DNA of 64,000 nucleotides from Thalassotalea atypica (GCF_030295975.1 NZ_AP027364.1:1550001-1614000), one strand, 5' to 3'; shown: positions 9,567 to 19,092, counted from the first letter of the stretch. Notes: a model not told the origin generated them from the sequence alone. Program-made: numbers and translations.

Positions 9567-11078
9567 TTAAGCAGTTTGAGGCAGTTTTACGGTGAATACC
9601 GTACATTTTTCGTCTAAAACTTCGAACGATATTCTACCATTTTGAGCTTCCACCATGAGTTTTGCAGAATATGTACCTAATCCAGTACCTTGTTTTGTGT
9701 TGCTTGTTGAATACTTATTAAATAAATTGGCTCGTATATGAACAGGAATTACCCCTTCATTTTTGCATATAAATGTGAAAGAACCATCAATGTTGTTATA
9801 TGCACTAACTTCTACTAAACCCTGTTGCGGCGACGCCTCTACGGCATTTTTAATCAAATTATTAAAGATAGAAACACATAACAAAGGATCAACATAAGCG
9901 AGTGCAGGTTGAGTTATCCCCGAGGTGTTAATTGTCACTTCTTTTAGCTCACCTTCAACATGCCCAGCGTTTACTGCGTCATGGATGATACTGCATAGAT
10001 CTGTAGTTTGTGCATGTAATATGAAGGCGCCTTGCTCAATTTTGTATAGTTCTAGAGAGCGATTAATCATTGAAATAACATTGTTGACGGTCGTTTTAAT
10101 CGCGCTCGCTGTATTAGGAGACTCAATTTGCTCTGCATGAAATAAAATACTGGCCAGAGGGCCTTTTAAGTCATGTTGAGTAATTTTTTCTACGTCTTCT
10201 TTTAATTTAGCAATTTCCTTTAACTGTTCGACTTGTTTTGCAAGTAACTGTTGATTATGCCTTAATGTCACGTGTGTTTTGACACGCGCTTGCAGTACAT
10301 CGCCTTGTAAGGGTTTAGTGATGTAATCAACTGCACCAACAGAAAAGCCCTTTGTAATATTAATTACTTCTGCCATAGCAGTTAAAAAAATAACAGGAAT
10401 ATCTTTTGTATTTTCGCTCTGTTTAAGTTGGCGACAAAATTCATATCCATCGACTTCAGGCATCATGATATCTGATAAGATCAAATCAATAACTTCATGT
10501 TGTTTTTGCAATATGCAAAACGCTTGCTTTACGTTTTTAGCGACTAAAATTTTGTAACTATTTTTCAAAAAGCTAATGGCAACGTCGATATTACTTGGCT
10601 CATCTTCAACAATTAAAATTGTTGGTGGTGAATTTTTATGCGATTCTTCGGGTATGGAACGAGTGGCTACTTGTTCAATTTCTTTCGGTAAACTCTCGCT
10701 AAAATACTTACTCCGGGTTAACTTTTCCAGTGCTTTTATGAAGCTTTCTCTACTAAATGGTTTATGAATTATGTGGAAGGAAATTTCAGACGAAAGTCCA
10801 TTGATATCAATATTTTTAGCGCTATTTTGGACAAATAATACCTTTAATTGTATAGGAGAGCGATAATGCTTTTTGGGATCAAGAATATCATCGAGTGCTT
10901 TCATATCATGGTGGCCACCATAAATAAGTAATTCGACGGGAAATAATGCTAGATATTCCGCAATGTCATCATCACATTCTACACTCGCAATGTCTTTTTT
11001 TTTAATGCCACAAGCAAGTAGCATTTGAATGATAGCGTCTCTTACTAAGCGGCTTTCGTCAGCAACCAAAATTTGCAT
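9567..11078 (-). CDS. Hybrid signalling protein: degenerate REC, REC, histidine kinase
   Basis: Soluble 503-residue protein with no membrane segment. Domain 1 (1-130) is receiver-like but lacks the phospho-acceptor Asp: the usual D-x-x-M-P strand reads L-L-I-Y-G-G-H-H. The late Lys (H-K-P-F) is kept. Domain 2 (about 152-275) is a full receiver, with V-E-D-E, D-I-M-M-P and Y-I-T-K-P. A coiled segment leads to a HisKA box with Q-H-D-L-K-G-P. An HATPase_c domain follows, with an N box (N-N-L-I-K-N-A-V-E-A) and G-T-G-L-G-T-Y. Such architectures usually control a downstream relay or behaviour; no partner lies nearby. Confidence 0.88.
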   Translation of the reverse strand: MQILVADESRLVRDAIIQMLLACGIKKKDIASVECDDDIAEYLALFPVELLIYGGHHDMKALDDILDPKKHYRSPIQLKVLFVQNSAKNIDINGLSSEISFHIIHKPFSRESFIKALEKLTRSKYFSESLPKEIEQVATRSIPEESHKNSPPTILIVEDEPSNIDVAISFLKNSYKILVAKNVKQAFCILQKQHEVIDLILSDIMMPEVDGYEFCRQLKQSENTKDIPVIFLTAMAEVINITKGFSVGAVDYITKPLQGDVLQARVKTHVTLRHNQQLLAKQVEQLKEIAKLKEDVEKITQHDLKGPLASILFHAEQIESPNTASAIKTTVNNVISMINRSLELYKIEQGAFILHAQTTDLCSIIHDAVNAGHVEGELKEVTINTSGITQPALAYVDPLLCVSIFNNLIKNAVEASPQQGLVEVSAYNNIDGSFTFICKNEGVIPVHIRANLFNKYSTSNTKQGTGLGTYSAKLMVEAQNGRISFEVLDEKCTVFTVKLPQTA

Positions 11079-11174
11079 TATTTACCTGATACACTTGTTA
11101 TGAATTTGTAATTTATCGTAGCTTAGCAAAGCCAAATGTAAATTGTATAGTGCTAATTTATTTCGTTGCGGCAT

Positions 11175-11205
11175 AAAAAAAGGCAGCTAAAAGCTGCCTT
11201 TTTTT
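11175..11205. terminator. Bidirectional terminator, mainly for gltA
   Basis: A GGCAGCT/AGCTGCC stem is flanked by six A on one side and seven T on the other. It lies just past the gltA stop on the minus strand and works in either direction by sequence. Confidence 0.88.
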
Positions 11206-11215
11206 ACAGAACTTA

Positions 11216-12502
11216 TTATCTATTGTGCAAAGGCACAAATTCTCGATTGATTTCGCCTGTGTATTTTTGACGAGGACGACCAATTTTTTGACCCGGTTGA
11301 GTCAACATTTCGTCCCAATGTGCACACCAGCCAACAGTGCGAGACATTGCAAAAATTACCGTAAACATGCTAGTTGGAATGCCAATAGCTTTTAAGATAA
11401 TACCTGAGTAGAAGTCAACATTAGGGTATAATTTCTTCTCAATAAAGTATGGGTCTTCTAATGCCACTTTTTCGAGTGCCATTGCAACGTCTAATAATGG
11501 ATCGTTAATACCTAGCTCTTTTAATACTTCATGACATGTTTCACGCATTACAGTGGCGCGAGGATCGAAGTTTTTATAAACACGGTGTCCGAAGCCCATT
11601 AGTCGGAACGGATCATTTTTATCTTTTGCTTTCTTAACGAATTCATCAACGCGGCTCACATCGCCAATTTCTTCAAGCATTGTTAAACATGCTTCGTTAG
11701 CGCCGCCGTGCGCAGGGCCCCAAAGTGACGCAACCCCCGCCGCGATACACGCATATGGGTTAGCACCCGAAGAGCCAGCTAAACGTACTGTTGACGTCGA
11801 TGCATTTTGCTCGTGATCCGCGTGTAGAGTGAATATACGGTCCATTGCTTTAGCAACTGTTGGACTGACGTTGTACTCTTCAGCAGGCACAGAGAACATC
11901 ATATGTAGGAAGTTCTCAGCGTAAGATAGTTTATTGCGTGGGTATACAAATGGTTGACCCATGCTGTATTTGTACGCCATTGCTGCAATTGTTGGCATTT
12001 TTGCAATCAATCGATGTGCACAACGCATACGTTGATCTGGCTCAGTGATATCTAAATCACTGTGATAAAATGATGACATTGCACCTACAACACCACAAAT
12101 CATCGCCATAGGATGCGCATCAGGCAAAAAACCTTGGAAGAAATGAGCTAGCTTCTCATGAACCATGGTGTGGTTTGTGATAATGCTTTTAAATTCATCA
12201 TATTGTGATTTAGTTGGTGCATCACCATTTAATAAAATATAACAAACTTCTAAATAATCAGCTTCTTTAGCAAGGCTATCAATAGGGTAGCCGCGATGCT
12301 GTAGTACACCTTTACCACCATCAATGAATGTAATAGCAGATTCGCACGAAGCCGTTGCTAAAAACCCAGGGTCATAGGTGAAATATCCTGCGCTACCAAG
12401 CGTACGAATATCGATTACATCATTGCCTGCAACACCCGAAAGGATAGGCAGTTCTGCAACATCTTTACCATTAATACTCAGAGAGGCTTTTGAATCAGCC
12501 AT
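11216..12502 (-). CDS. gltA: Citrate synthase (type II, NADH-sensitive form)
   Basis: Condenses oxaloacetate and acetyl-CoA into citrate. The 428 residues match the hexameric proteobacterial enzyme. Catalytic-site motifs are visible: [23 protein letters not shown], and the [11 protein letters not shown] strand. A GGGG-type ribosome binding site precedes the ATG. It is divergent from the sdh-suc operon, as in E. coli, so the 368-bp gap probably carries shared control. Confidence 0.98.
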   Translation of the reverse strand: MADSKASLSINGKDVAELPILSGVAGNDVIDIRTLGSAGYFTYDPGFLATASCESAITFIDGGKGVLQHRGYPIDSLAKEADYLEVCYILLNGDAPTKSQYDEFKSIITNHTMVHEKLAHFFQGFLPDAHPMAMICGVVGAMSSFYHSDLDITEPDQRMRCAHRLIAKMPTIAAMAYKYSMGQPFVYPRNKLSYAENFLHMMFSVPAEEYNVSPTVAKAMDRIFTLHADHEQNASTSTVRLAGSSGANPYACIAAGVASLWGPAHGGANEACLTMLEEIGDVSRVDEFVKKAKDKNDPFRLMGFGHRVYKNFDPRATVMRETCHEVLKELGINDPLLDVAMALEKVALEDPYFIEKKLYPNVDFYSGIILKAIGIPTSMFTVIFAMSRTVGWCAHWDEMLTQPGQKIGRPRQKYTGEINREFVPLHNR

Positions 12503-12610
12503 AAGTTTTATCCCCTATTAAATTTTGTTTAAGCAAACTTAGAAATGATTAACTAGTCAGCTTTTATGAATATAAAACTGCGGGTATTCTACTTCAGATA
12601 CACCCCATAA

Positions 12611-12640
12611 AGTCAATTCAAATGTGCGTTTGAATTGACT
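12611..12640. repeat. 12-bp perfect inverted repeat in the gltA-sdhC gap
   Basis: AGTCAATTCAAA and its exact complement are separated by the six bases TGTGCG. It lies about 108 bases upstream of the gltA start. No T-run follows on either strand, so it is more likely an operator or leader stem-loop than a terminator. Confidence 0.75.
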
Positions 12641-12704
12641 AAAGTCTAATAAAAAAATACATTCGGTTAAAATTTGTACGCAAGCTATTAAAATCATACA
12701 TAAA

Positions 12705-12733
12705 TTGTAATTCGCTAAGTTCAATTATATAAT
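12705..12733 (+). promoter_or_regulatory. Near-consensus sigma-70 promoter of sdhCDAB-suc
   Basis: TTGTAA (12705-12710), a 17-base spacer and TATAAT (12728-12733) make a strong housekeeping promoter. The predicted start near 12740 gives a leader of about 130 nt before the sdhC GTG. Confidence 0.75.
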
Positions 12734-12741
12734 CAAGGCGT

Positions 12742-12781
12742 CCTAAACTTAATATCTATTGTCGATAGTATTAAGTTTAGG
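12742..12781 (+). promoter_or_regulatory. Long 5'-terminal leader hairpin of the sdh mRNA
   Basis: Left arm 12742-12754 (CCTAAACTTAATA) pairs perfectly with 12769-12781. Inside, CTAT/ATAG continues the stem after a single unpaired T, leaving a 5-nt loop. The hairpin begins within a base or two of the predicted transcription start, so the mRNA would carry a stem-loop at its very 5' end. Such structures protect transcripts such as ompA from RNA 5' pyrophosphohydrolase and RNase E. Confidence 0.7.
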
Positions 12782-12795
12782 GTTATTTTAGGGGG

Positions 12796-12828
12796 GTTGC
12801 TCATTTTATCGCTTTTGACGTGAGCAAC
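12796..12828 (+). promoter_or_regulatory. Second leader stem upstream of sdhC
   Basis: GTTGCTCA (12796-12803) and TGAGCAAC (12821-12828) are perfect complements with a 17-nt loop, preceded by a run of six G. It sits 42 bases before the sdhC start and could expose or hide part of the leader. Confidence 0.5.
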
Positions 12829-12870
12829 AATAAAAAAATAGAAGGCTTCAAAGCTCTTTAGGCATCAATC

Positions 12871-13245
12871 GTGAAAAAACAACGTCCTGTAAATTTAGAC
12901 CTGACTACAATAAAGATGCACCCAGCCGCTAATGCTTCGATTTTACATCGAATCAGTGGTGTGATTATGGTGTTTGCAATCGGTATCTTGTTGTGGGTAC
13001 TTTCATTATCTTTATCTTCTGCAGAAGGTTTCGCGCAAGTACAAGCAATGCTTGACGGCGTATTCTTTAAATTGATTATTTTAGGCATTCTCGCTGCCTT
13101 AATTTATCACTTACTTGGTGGCATTCGTCATTTGTTTATGGACTTAGGTCATTTCGAAGAATTGGAATCTGGTAATGCAACCGCGAAACTAATCATCGCA
13201 CTTTGGGTTGTTCTTACTGCAGTAGTGGGAGTTTGGTTATGGTAA
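12871..13245 (+). CDS. sdhC: Succinate dehydrogenase cytochrome b556 subunit
   Basis: Membrane anchor of complex II that binds heme b and ubiquinone together with SdhD. It has 124 residues, starts with GTG, and has three transmembrane helices (about 28-50, 66-86, 103-123). The S-G-V region near 29-31 is the quinone-site part. The heme ligand His lies in the second helix segment H-L-L-G-G-I-R-H. The ribosome binding site is weak (AGG about 10 bases upstream), fitting translational control. It is first in the sdhCDAB-sucABCD operon. Confidence 0.95.
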   Translation: MKKQRPVNLDLTTIKMHPAANASILHRISGVIMVFAIGILLWVLSLSLSSAEGFAQVQAMLDGVFFKLIILGILAALIYHLLGGIRHLFMDLGHFEELESGNATAKLIIALWVVLTAVVGVWLW

Positions 13246-13586
13246 ATAACGCAGCAACAGTAGGCCGTAGTGGCGTACATGATTTTATTTTATTAAGAGC
13301 TAGTGCCGTTGTTTTGGCCGCATTTGTGCTATTCATGGCTGGCTTTTTTATTGCAACTCCTGAAGTAACATACGAAATTTGGCATGGTTTATTCTCAAAT
13401 GTTTGTATGAAGATTTTTACTTTAGTTGCGATGTTTAGCTTACTTGCTCATGCTTGGATTGGTATTTGGCAGGTTCTTTCTGATTACATTAAACCAGCGT
13501 TTTTACGTGGTGGATTGCAATTTTTATTTTCTATTACTTTGCTTGTGTATTTAGCGGCAGGGTTTATTACAGTATGGGGTGTGTAA
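13239..13586 (+). CDS. sdhD: Succinate dehydrogenase membrane anchor subunit
   Basis: The second small anchor of complex II, 115 residues with three transmembrane helices. The heme/quinone-side motif H-A-W-I-G-I-W-Q-V and then S-D-Y-I lie in the second helix. I chose the ATG at 13239, which overlaps the end of sdhC by 7 bases (translational coupling) and is preceded by GGGAG. An upstream in-frame start at 13203 would add 12 residues that belong to the sdhC reading in another frame. The stop directly abuts the sdhA start. Confidence 0.94.
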   Translation: MVNNAATVGRSGVHDFILLRASAVVLAAFVLFMAGFFIATPEVTYEIWHGLFSNVCMKIFTLVAMFSLLAHAWIGIWQVLSDYIKPAFLRGGLQFLFSITLLVYLAAGFITVWGV

Positions 13587-15356
13587 GTGAGCGTTCCAGT
13601 TCGTGAGTTTGACGCCATAGTTATTGGCGCTGGTGGTGCAGGTATGCGTGCCGCCCTAGCAATTTCTGAATCAGGCAAATCTTGTGCTTTGATTTCTAAA
13701 GTTTTCCCAACTCGTTCTCACACAGTTTCTGCCCAAGGTGGTATTACTGTTGCGTTAGGTAATGCGCATGAAGATCATTGGGAACAGCATATGTACGACA
13801 CCGTTAAAGGCTCTGATTATATCGGTGACCAAGACGCAATTGAGTACATGTGTAAAACCGGTCCTGAGTCAATCATCGAGTTAGAAAAAATGGGCTTACC
13901 ATTTTCTCGTACAGAAGAAGGCAAGGTTTACCAACGCCCATTTGGTGGTCAATCAAAGAATTTTGGTGGTGAACAAGCGGCACGTACCGCAGCTGCGGCA
14001 GACCGTACAGGTCATGCATTGCTTCACTGTTTGTACCAACAGAACGTTAAAAACAAAACTAACGTATTCTCTGAATGGTACGCATTAGATTTAGTTAAGA
14101 ATGCTGATGGTTCAGTTGTTGGTACAACGGCGATTTGCATCGAAACGGGTGAAGTTGTTTACTTTAAAGCGCGTGCCACAGTATTAGCTACTGGTGGCGC
14201 AGGCCGTATTTTTGCCTCGACGACGAATGCTCACATCAATACTGGTGACGGTGTTGGTATGTCGCTACGTGCAGGCGTTCAAATGCAAGACATGGAAATG
14301 TGGCAGTTCCACCCAACGGGTATCGCTGGTGCAGGTGTGCTTGTCACTGAAGGATGTCGTGGTGAAGGTGGTTATCTTCTCAATAAAGACGGCGAACGTT
14401 TCATGGAGCGTTACGCGCCAAACGCTAAAGATTTAGCGGGTCGTGATGTTGTTGCTCGTTCTATGATGACAGAGATTCGCGAAGGTCGTGGTTGTGACGG
14501 TCCTTGGGGTCCACACATTAAGTTGAAACTTGATCATTTAGGTCGTGAAACGTTAAACCAACGTTTACCGGGTGTTTGTGATTTATCTAAGACATTTGCT
14601 CACGTTGATCCTGCTGAAGAGCCTATTCCAGTTATTCCAACGTGTCATTATCAAATGGGTGGTGTCCCTTGTAATGTGAACGGTCAAGCAATCAGCTTCA
14701 ACCCTGAAACAGGTCAAGATACCATCATTGAAGGCTTATTTGCTGTTGGTGAAATTGCCAACGTATCGGTTCATGGTGCAAACCGCTTAGGTGGTAATTC
14801 ACTACTTGATTTAGTGGTATTTGGTCGCGCTGCGGGTAACTTCTTAGGTGAATACCTAGCTGATACACAAACGGCTGCCGATGCTTCTAGTTCAGATGTA
14901 GATGCTGCACTATCACGCTTTAACCGTTGGGAATCTTCAACAACAGGAGAAGATCCGGTACAAATCCGTAAAGACTTACAACAGTGCATGCAGCTTAATT
15001 TCTCGGTGTTCCGTGAAGGTGAAGCTATGGCTGAAGGTATGAAAGAATTAACTGAAATTCGTGAACGTCTACAACATGCTAAACTTGATGACAAATCATC
15101 TGAGTTCAATACCCAGCGTATTGAGTGTTTAGAGTTAGACAACTTAATGGAAACTGCGTTCTGTTCAGCTAAAGCAGCTAACTTCCGTACTGAATCTCGT
15201 GGTGCTCATGCACGCCAAGATTTCACTGAACGTGATGATGAAAATTGGTTATGTCACTCTATTTACTCACCAGGCACTGAAGAAATGTCAAAACGTGATG
15301 TAAATATGAGTCCTGTTCACCGTGAAGCTTTCCCTCCGAAAGCTAGAACTTACTAA
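13587..15356 (+). CDS. sdhA: Succinate dehydrogenase flavoprotein subunit
   Basis: Oxidises succinate to fumarate with covalently bound FAD. It has 589 residues and a GTG start directly after the sdhD stop. The dinucleotide fold G-A-G-G-A-G-M-R is near residue 15. The FAD-linked His lies in [10 protein letters not shown]. Substrate-site motifs H-P-T-G and R-G-E-G-G are followed by the catalytic Arg region (A-G-R-D-V-V-A-R-S). The C-terminus has the family H-R-E motif and ends in A-R-T-Y. SdhB starts 13 bases later. Confidence 0.98.
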   Translation: MSVPVREFDAIVIGAGGAGMRAALAISESGKSCALISKVFPTRSHTVSAQGGITVALGNAHEDHWEQHMYDTVKGSDYIGDQDAIEYMCKTGPESIIELEKMGLPFSRTEEGKVYQRPFGGQSKNFGGEQAARTAAAADRTGHALLHCLYQQNVKNKTNVFSEWYALDLVKNADGSVVGTTAICIETGEVVYFKARATVLATGGAGRIFASTTNAHINTGDGVGMSLRAGVQMQDMEMWQFHPTGIAGAGVLVTEGCRGEGGYLLNKDGERFMERYAPNAKDLAGRDVVARSMMTEIREGRGCDGPWGPHIKLKLDHLGRETLNQRLPGVCDLSKTFAHVDPAEEPIPVIPTCHYQMGGVPCNVNGQAISFNPETGQDTIIEGLFAVGEIANVSVHGANRLGGNSLLDLVVFGRAAGNFLGEYLADTQTAADASSSDVDAALSRFNRWESSTTGEDPVQIRKDLQQCMQLNFSVFREGEAMAEGMKELTEIRERLQHAKLDDKSSEFNTQRIECLELDNLMETAFCSAKAANFRTESRGAHARQDFTERDDENWLCHSIYSPGTEEMSKRDVNMSPVHREAFPPKARTY

Positions 15357-15369
15357 GGAGCATTGAACG

Positions 15370-16080
15370 ATGAAACAAGTATTTTCAATTTACCGTTACA
15401 ACCCTGATGTTGATAATGCCCCTTACATGAAAGACTACGAGTTAGAAATTCCTGAAGGCTCTGACATGATGGTACTCGATGCGTTAATTTTGCTTAAAGA
15501 GCAAGATGCAACGTTGTCATTCCGTCGTTCGTGTCGTGAAGGTGTTTGTGGCTCAGATGGTTTGAACATGAATGGTAAAAATGGTTTAGCCTGTATTACA
15601 CCGTTATCTGCGGTTAAAGCGTCTAAAATCGTTTTACGTCCTTTACCAGGATTACCTGTTGTTCGTGACTTAATTATTGATATGACTCAGTTCTATAATC
15701 AATATGAAAAAATCAAACCATATCTGATTAATGATGGTAAAGATGCACCAGCACGTGAACATTTACAATCGATTGAAGATCGTGAAAAATTAGACGGTCT
15801 TTACGAATGTATTTTATGTGCATGTTGTTCAACATCTTGTCCGTCATTCTGGTGGAATCCAGACAAATTCATCGGTCCTGCTGGCTTATTGCATGCTTAT
15901 CGTTTCTTAATCGATAGCCGTGATACTGCAACAGAAGAACGTTTGGAGGATTTACAAGATGCCTACAGTGTTTTCCGCTGCCACGGTATCATGAACTGTG
16001 TTGATGTTTGTCCGAAAGGATTAAACCCAACTAAAGCTATCGGCCATATTAAGTCGATGTTGCTTTCTCGCGCAGTTTAA
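15370..16080 (+). CDS. sdhB: Succinate dehydrogenase iron-sulfur subunit
   Basis: Passes electrons from SdhA to quinone through three clusters. It has 236 residues. The [2Fe-2S] motif C-R-E-G-V-C-G-S-D-G is near 55. The [4Fe-4S] motif C-I-L-C-A-C-C is near 150. The [3Fe-4S] motif C-H-G-I-M-N-C-V-D-V-C-P-K is near 205. An AAGGAG ribosome binding site sits just after the sdhA stop. Confidence 0.98.
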   Translation: MKQVFSIYRYNPDVDNAPYMKDYELEIPEGSDMMVLDALILLKEQDATLSFRRSCREGVCGSDGLNMNGKNGLACITPLSAVKASKIVLRPLPGLPVVRDLIIDMTQFYNQYEKIKPYLINDGKDAPAREHLQSIEDREKLDGLYECILCACCSTSCPSFWWNPDKFIGPAGLLHAYRFLIDSRDTATEERLEDLQDAYSVFRCHGIMNCVDVCPKGLNPTKAIGHIKSMLLSRAV

Positions 16081-16088
16081 TATTCTAT

Positions 16089-16128
16089 TAGCTTATTTCA
16101 TGGGGTATAACCTTCATGAAATAAGCTA
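16089..16128 (+). promoter_or_regulatory. 14-bp hairpin after sdhB
   Basis: TAGCTTATTTCATG (16089-16102) is perfectly complementary to 16115-16128, with a 12-nt loop. It starts 9 bases after the sdhB stop. No T-run follows, so a classical terminator is unlikely; a processing or mRNA 3'-end stabilising element between sdhB and sucA fits better. Confidence 0.65.
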
Positions 16129-16166
16129 CTATAAAATGGAATAGCATGACCTGATTTTTGAGTCGT

Positions 16167-16206
16167 TTATTTAGCTAAGCTAGAGTAATCTTACCCAACT
16201 AAATAA
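16167..16206 (+). promoter_or_regulatory. Second stem between sdhB and sucA
   Basis: TTATTTAG (16167-16174) and CTAAATAA (16199-16206) are exact complements. A T-rich stretch follows (ATTATTTTTATT), so it could act as a weak attenuator before sucA. Confidence 0.4.
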
Positions 16207-16246
16207 GCATTATTTTTATTGCTTTTATCCCATAAAGGAACAGGCA

Positions 16247-19051
16247 ATGCCCGAAGGTGTAATGAAGGCTTGGATAGAGTCTTCCCATTTAAGTGGCGCC
16301 AACGCTGCTTACATTGAAGAACTTTACGAATCATTTTTAGATAATTCTCAATCTGTCTCTGCAGAATGGCGAGAAATATTTGAAAATCTCCCCAAAATTG
16401 AAGGCGCTGACGTTGAATATCGTCACTCTGAAATTCGTCAAGAATTTAAAGAGCTCGCCAAACAACCTAGTAAGCAAGTTGTCGTATCAGGCGGCGGTGA
16501 TGCAAAACAAGTTAAGGTTTTGCAGCTGATCAATGCTTATCGTTTCCGTGGACATCAAAATGCCAATATCGATCCGCTTGGATTGTGGCAGCGTGACAAA
16601 GTACGAGATTTACAATTGTCACACCATGAACTGTCCGAAAACGATTTCGACAAAGAATACAATGTAGGTTCGTTTGCGATTGGCCAAGAGACGATGAAAC
16701 TCGGCGATTTATATAAGTCGTTACGAAAAACATATTGTGGCTCTATTGGCGCTGAATATATGCACATGACGTCTACTGAAGAAAAACGTTGGATTCAACA
16801 ACGATTAGAATCGGTACAGTCAAAAGGTACTTTTTCAACCGAGCAGAAAGAAGAGATCTTAAAAGGGTTGATCGCTGCCGATGGTTTAGAAAAATACTTG
16901 GGTGCGAAATTTCCAGGTGCTAAACGCTTCTCGCTTGAGGGCGGCGATAGTTTAGTTCCGATGCTTAAAGAGCTGATCACTCGCGCTGGTACCCACGGTA
17001 CTAAAGAAGTGGTTATGGGCATGGCTCACCGTGGTCGCCTAAATGTACTTGTTAATGTGATGGGTAAAAACCCATCGAAGTTATTTGATGAGTTCGGCGG
17101 TAAACACGATGAAGCATTAGGCTCTGGTGATGTTAAATATCACCAAGGTTATTCATCTGACTTTGTTACACCAGGCGGCAATGTTCACTTGGCATTAGCA
17201 TTTAACCCTTCGCATTTAGAGATCGTTAATCCAGTAGTTATGGGCTCAGTAAGAGCACGACTTGACAGACGAGACTGTAATCAAGGTGATATGGTTTTAC
17301 CTATCACGATTCATGGTGATTCAGCTATTGCAGGTCAAGGTGTAGTGCAAGAAACCTTTAACATGTCGCAAGCGCGAGCATTTAAAGTGGGCGGCAGCAT
17401 TCGTATCGTAGTAAACAACCAAGTCGGTTTTACTACATCGAAGCCAGAAGATACTCGCAGCGGTGAATACTGTACCGAAATCGCTAAAATGGTACAGGCT
17501 CCTATTTTACACGTTAATGGTGATGACCCTGAAGCGGTAATCTTGGCAACACAAATTGCACTAGATTTTAGAAACACATTTAAACGCGATGTAGTAATTG
17601 ATTTAGTTTGTTATCGCCGTCATGGACATAACGAAGCGGATGAGCCAAGTGCAACGCAACCGTTAATGTACAAGAAAGTGAAAAAGCACCCAACGCCTCG
17701 CCAATTGTACGCCAACCAGTTAGACGCCGAAGGTAGCATCCGCGCCAGTAAATCAAATGAGCTTGCTGAATACTACCGTAAGTTACTTGACGAAGGGCAG
17801 TGTACAGTTGAGCAATGGCGCCCAATGACAGAGCACTCTGTGGATTGGACTCCGTTTTTAGGACATGACTGGGATGATGAATACGCTGGTGAAATGCCAA
17901 TTGAGCATTTAAAAGCGTTAGCAAATTCTATTTCAACTATTCCTGAATCTAACCCTGTCCACTCTCGTGTTAAGAAAATATACGATGATCGCAGAAAAAT
18001 GGCATCAGGTGAGAAATTGCTTGATTGGGGCTTTGCGGAAAATTTGGCTTACGCCTCATTAGTTGACGAAGGTCATCGCGTGCGTATTACCGGACAAGAT
18101 GCTGGTCGTGGCACGTTCTTTCATCGTCATGCAGTTTTGCATAACCAAGAAGATGGCAGTAACTATTTACCACTTCAAAACGTCAAAGAAGGCCAAGGTC
18201 CTTTTGACGTACATGACTCAGTGTTATCAGAAGTGTCAGTACTTGCGTTTGAATATGGTTACACCACGGCAGAGCCAAATGGTTTGACTATTTGGGAAGC
18301 ACAATTTGGTGACTTTGCTAACTGTGCACAAGTAGTATTTGACCAATTTATATCATCGGGTGAGCAAAAGTGGGGCCGTTTATGTGGTTTAACCATGTTG
18401 TTACCTCATGGCTATGAAGGTCAAGGCCCTGAGCATTCGTCTGCACGACTAGAGCGTTTCTTACAACTTTGTGCGGATCACAATATGCAAGTGTGTATTC
18501 CTTCAACTCCTGCACAAGTGTTTAATATGTTGCGTCGTCAAGTGGTGCGTCCTATGCGTCGTCCATTGGTTGTTATGTCACCTAAATCACTATTACGTCA
18601 CCCATTAGCAGTGTCTTCTTTAGAAGAGTTAGCTAACGGTGTTTACCAAAACGTGATTGGCGAAATTGATGAAATCGATCCAAATAAAGTTGAACGCGTC
18701 GTATTTTGTAGCGGTAAGGTATATTACGAGCTACTTGAGCAACGCCGTAGAAATGAGCAAGAAAACGTTGCCATTATACGTATCGAACAACTTTACCCGT
18801 TCCCAGAGAAAGAGCTGCAAGCTGAAATTGAAAAATACAGCCATGTGAAGCAATTTGTTTGGTGCCAGGAAGAGCCACAAAACCAAGGGGCTTGGTATTG
18901 TTCACAGCACCATTTCCGTGCGGCAATCCCTGAAGGTACTTATTTGACATATGCAGGCCGTAAGGCGTCAGCTGCACCAGCGGTTGGGTATATGTCGGTC
19001 CATGTAAAAGAACAGCAAGCGCTAGTCAATGATGCGCTTAACGTCGAATAG
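16247..19051 (+). CDS. sucA: 2-oxoglutarate dehydrogenase E1 component
   Basis: Thiamine-diphosphate enzyme that decarboxylates 2-oxoglutarate and loads succinyl onto the SucB lipoyl group. It has 934 residues, the usual length. The N-terminal L-S-G-A-N-A-A-Y-I-E-E-L-Y-E segment is the E2-docking region of proteobacterial E1o. The active-site motifs G-M-A-H-R-G-R-L-N-V-L and H-G-D-S-A-I-A-G-Q-G-V are present. The thiamine-binding domain continues to V-N-N-Q-V-G-F-T. An AAGGAA ribosome binding site lies before the ATG. Two hairpins separate it from sdhB. Confidence 0.98.
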   Translation: MPEGVMKAWIESSHLSGANAAYIEELYESFLDNSQSVSAEWREIFENLPKIEGADVEYRHSEIRQEFKELAKQPSKQVVVSGGGDAKQVKVLQLINAYRFRGHQNANIDPLGLWQRDKVRDLQLSHHELSENDFDKEYNVGSFAIGQETMKLGDLYKSLRKTYCGSIGAEYMHMTSTEEKRWIQQRLESVQSKGTFSTEQKEEILKGLIAADGLEKYLGAKFPGAKRFSLEGGDSLVPMLKELITRAGTHGTKEVVMGMAHRGRLNVLVNVMGKNPSKLFDEFGGKHDEALGSGDVKYHQGYSSDFVTPGGNVHLALAFNPSHLEIVNPVVMGSVRARLDRRDCNQGDMVLPITIHGDSAIAGQGVVQETFNMSQARAFKVGGSIRIVVNNQVGFTTSKPEDTRSGEYCTEIAKMVQAPILHVNGDDPEAVILATQIALDFRNTFKRDVVIDLVCYRRHGHNEADEPSATQPLMYKKVKKHPTPRQLYANQLDAEGSIRASKSNELAEYYRKLLDEGQCTVEQWRPMTEHSVDWTPFLGHDWDDEYAGEMPIEHLKALANSISTIPESNPVHSRVKKIYDDRRKMASGEKLLDWGFAENLAYASLVDEGHRVRITGQDAGRGTFFHRHAVLHNQEDGSNYLPLQNVKEGQGPFDVHDSVLSEVSVLAFEYGYTTAEPNGLTIWEAQFGDFANCAQVVFDQFISSGEQKWGRLCGLTMLLPHGYEGQGPEHSSARLERFLQLCADHNMQVCIPSTPAQVFNMLRRQVVRPMRRPLVVMSPKSLLRHPLAVSSLEELANGVYQNVIGEIDEIDPNKVERVVFCSGKVYYELLEQRRRNEQENVAIIRIEQLYPFPEKELQAEIEKYSHVKQFVWCQEEPQNQGAWYCSQHHFRAAIPEGTYLTYAGRKASAAPAVGYMSVHVKEQQALVNDALNVE

Positions 19052-19092
19052 ACACATTATTGATTAAGAGTTTGTGAGTAAGGAATAAATTA

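Larger units (their letters stand above)
12503..12870. other. gltA-sdhC divergent regulatory region
   Basis: This 368-bp non-coding gap holds both divergent promoters. It contains one long inverted repeat (12611-12640), a near-consensus promoter facing sdhC (12705-12733), a long hairpin at its predicted start site (12742-12781), and a further stem (12796-12828). No ORF is credible in it. Global regulators such as ArcA, CRP or Fur may bind here by analogy with E. coli, but I could not assign a site. Confidence 0.7.

Noticed and set aside
13203-13238. Longer start for sdhD
   Set aside because: It lies inside sdhC in another frame; ATG 13239 has GGGAG and matches the family N-terminus.
14771-15142. 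123-aa ORF antisense to sdhA
   Set aside because: Mirror reading of a conserved gene, without a ribosome binding site or family features.
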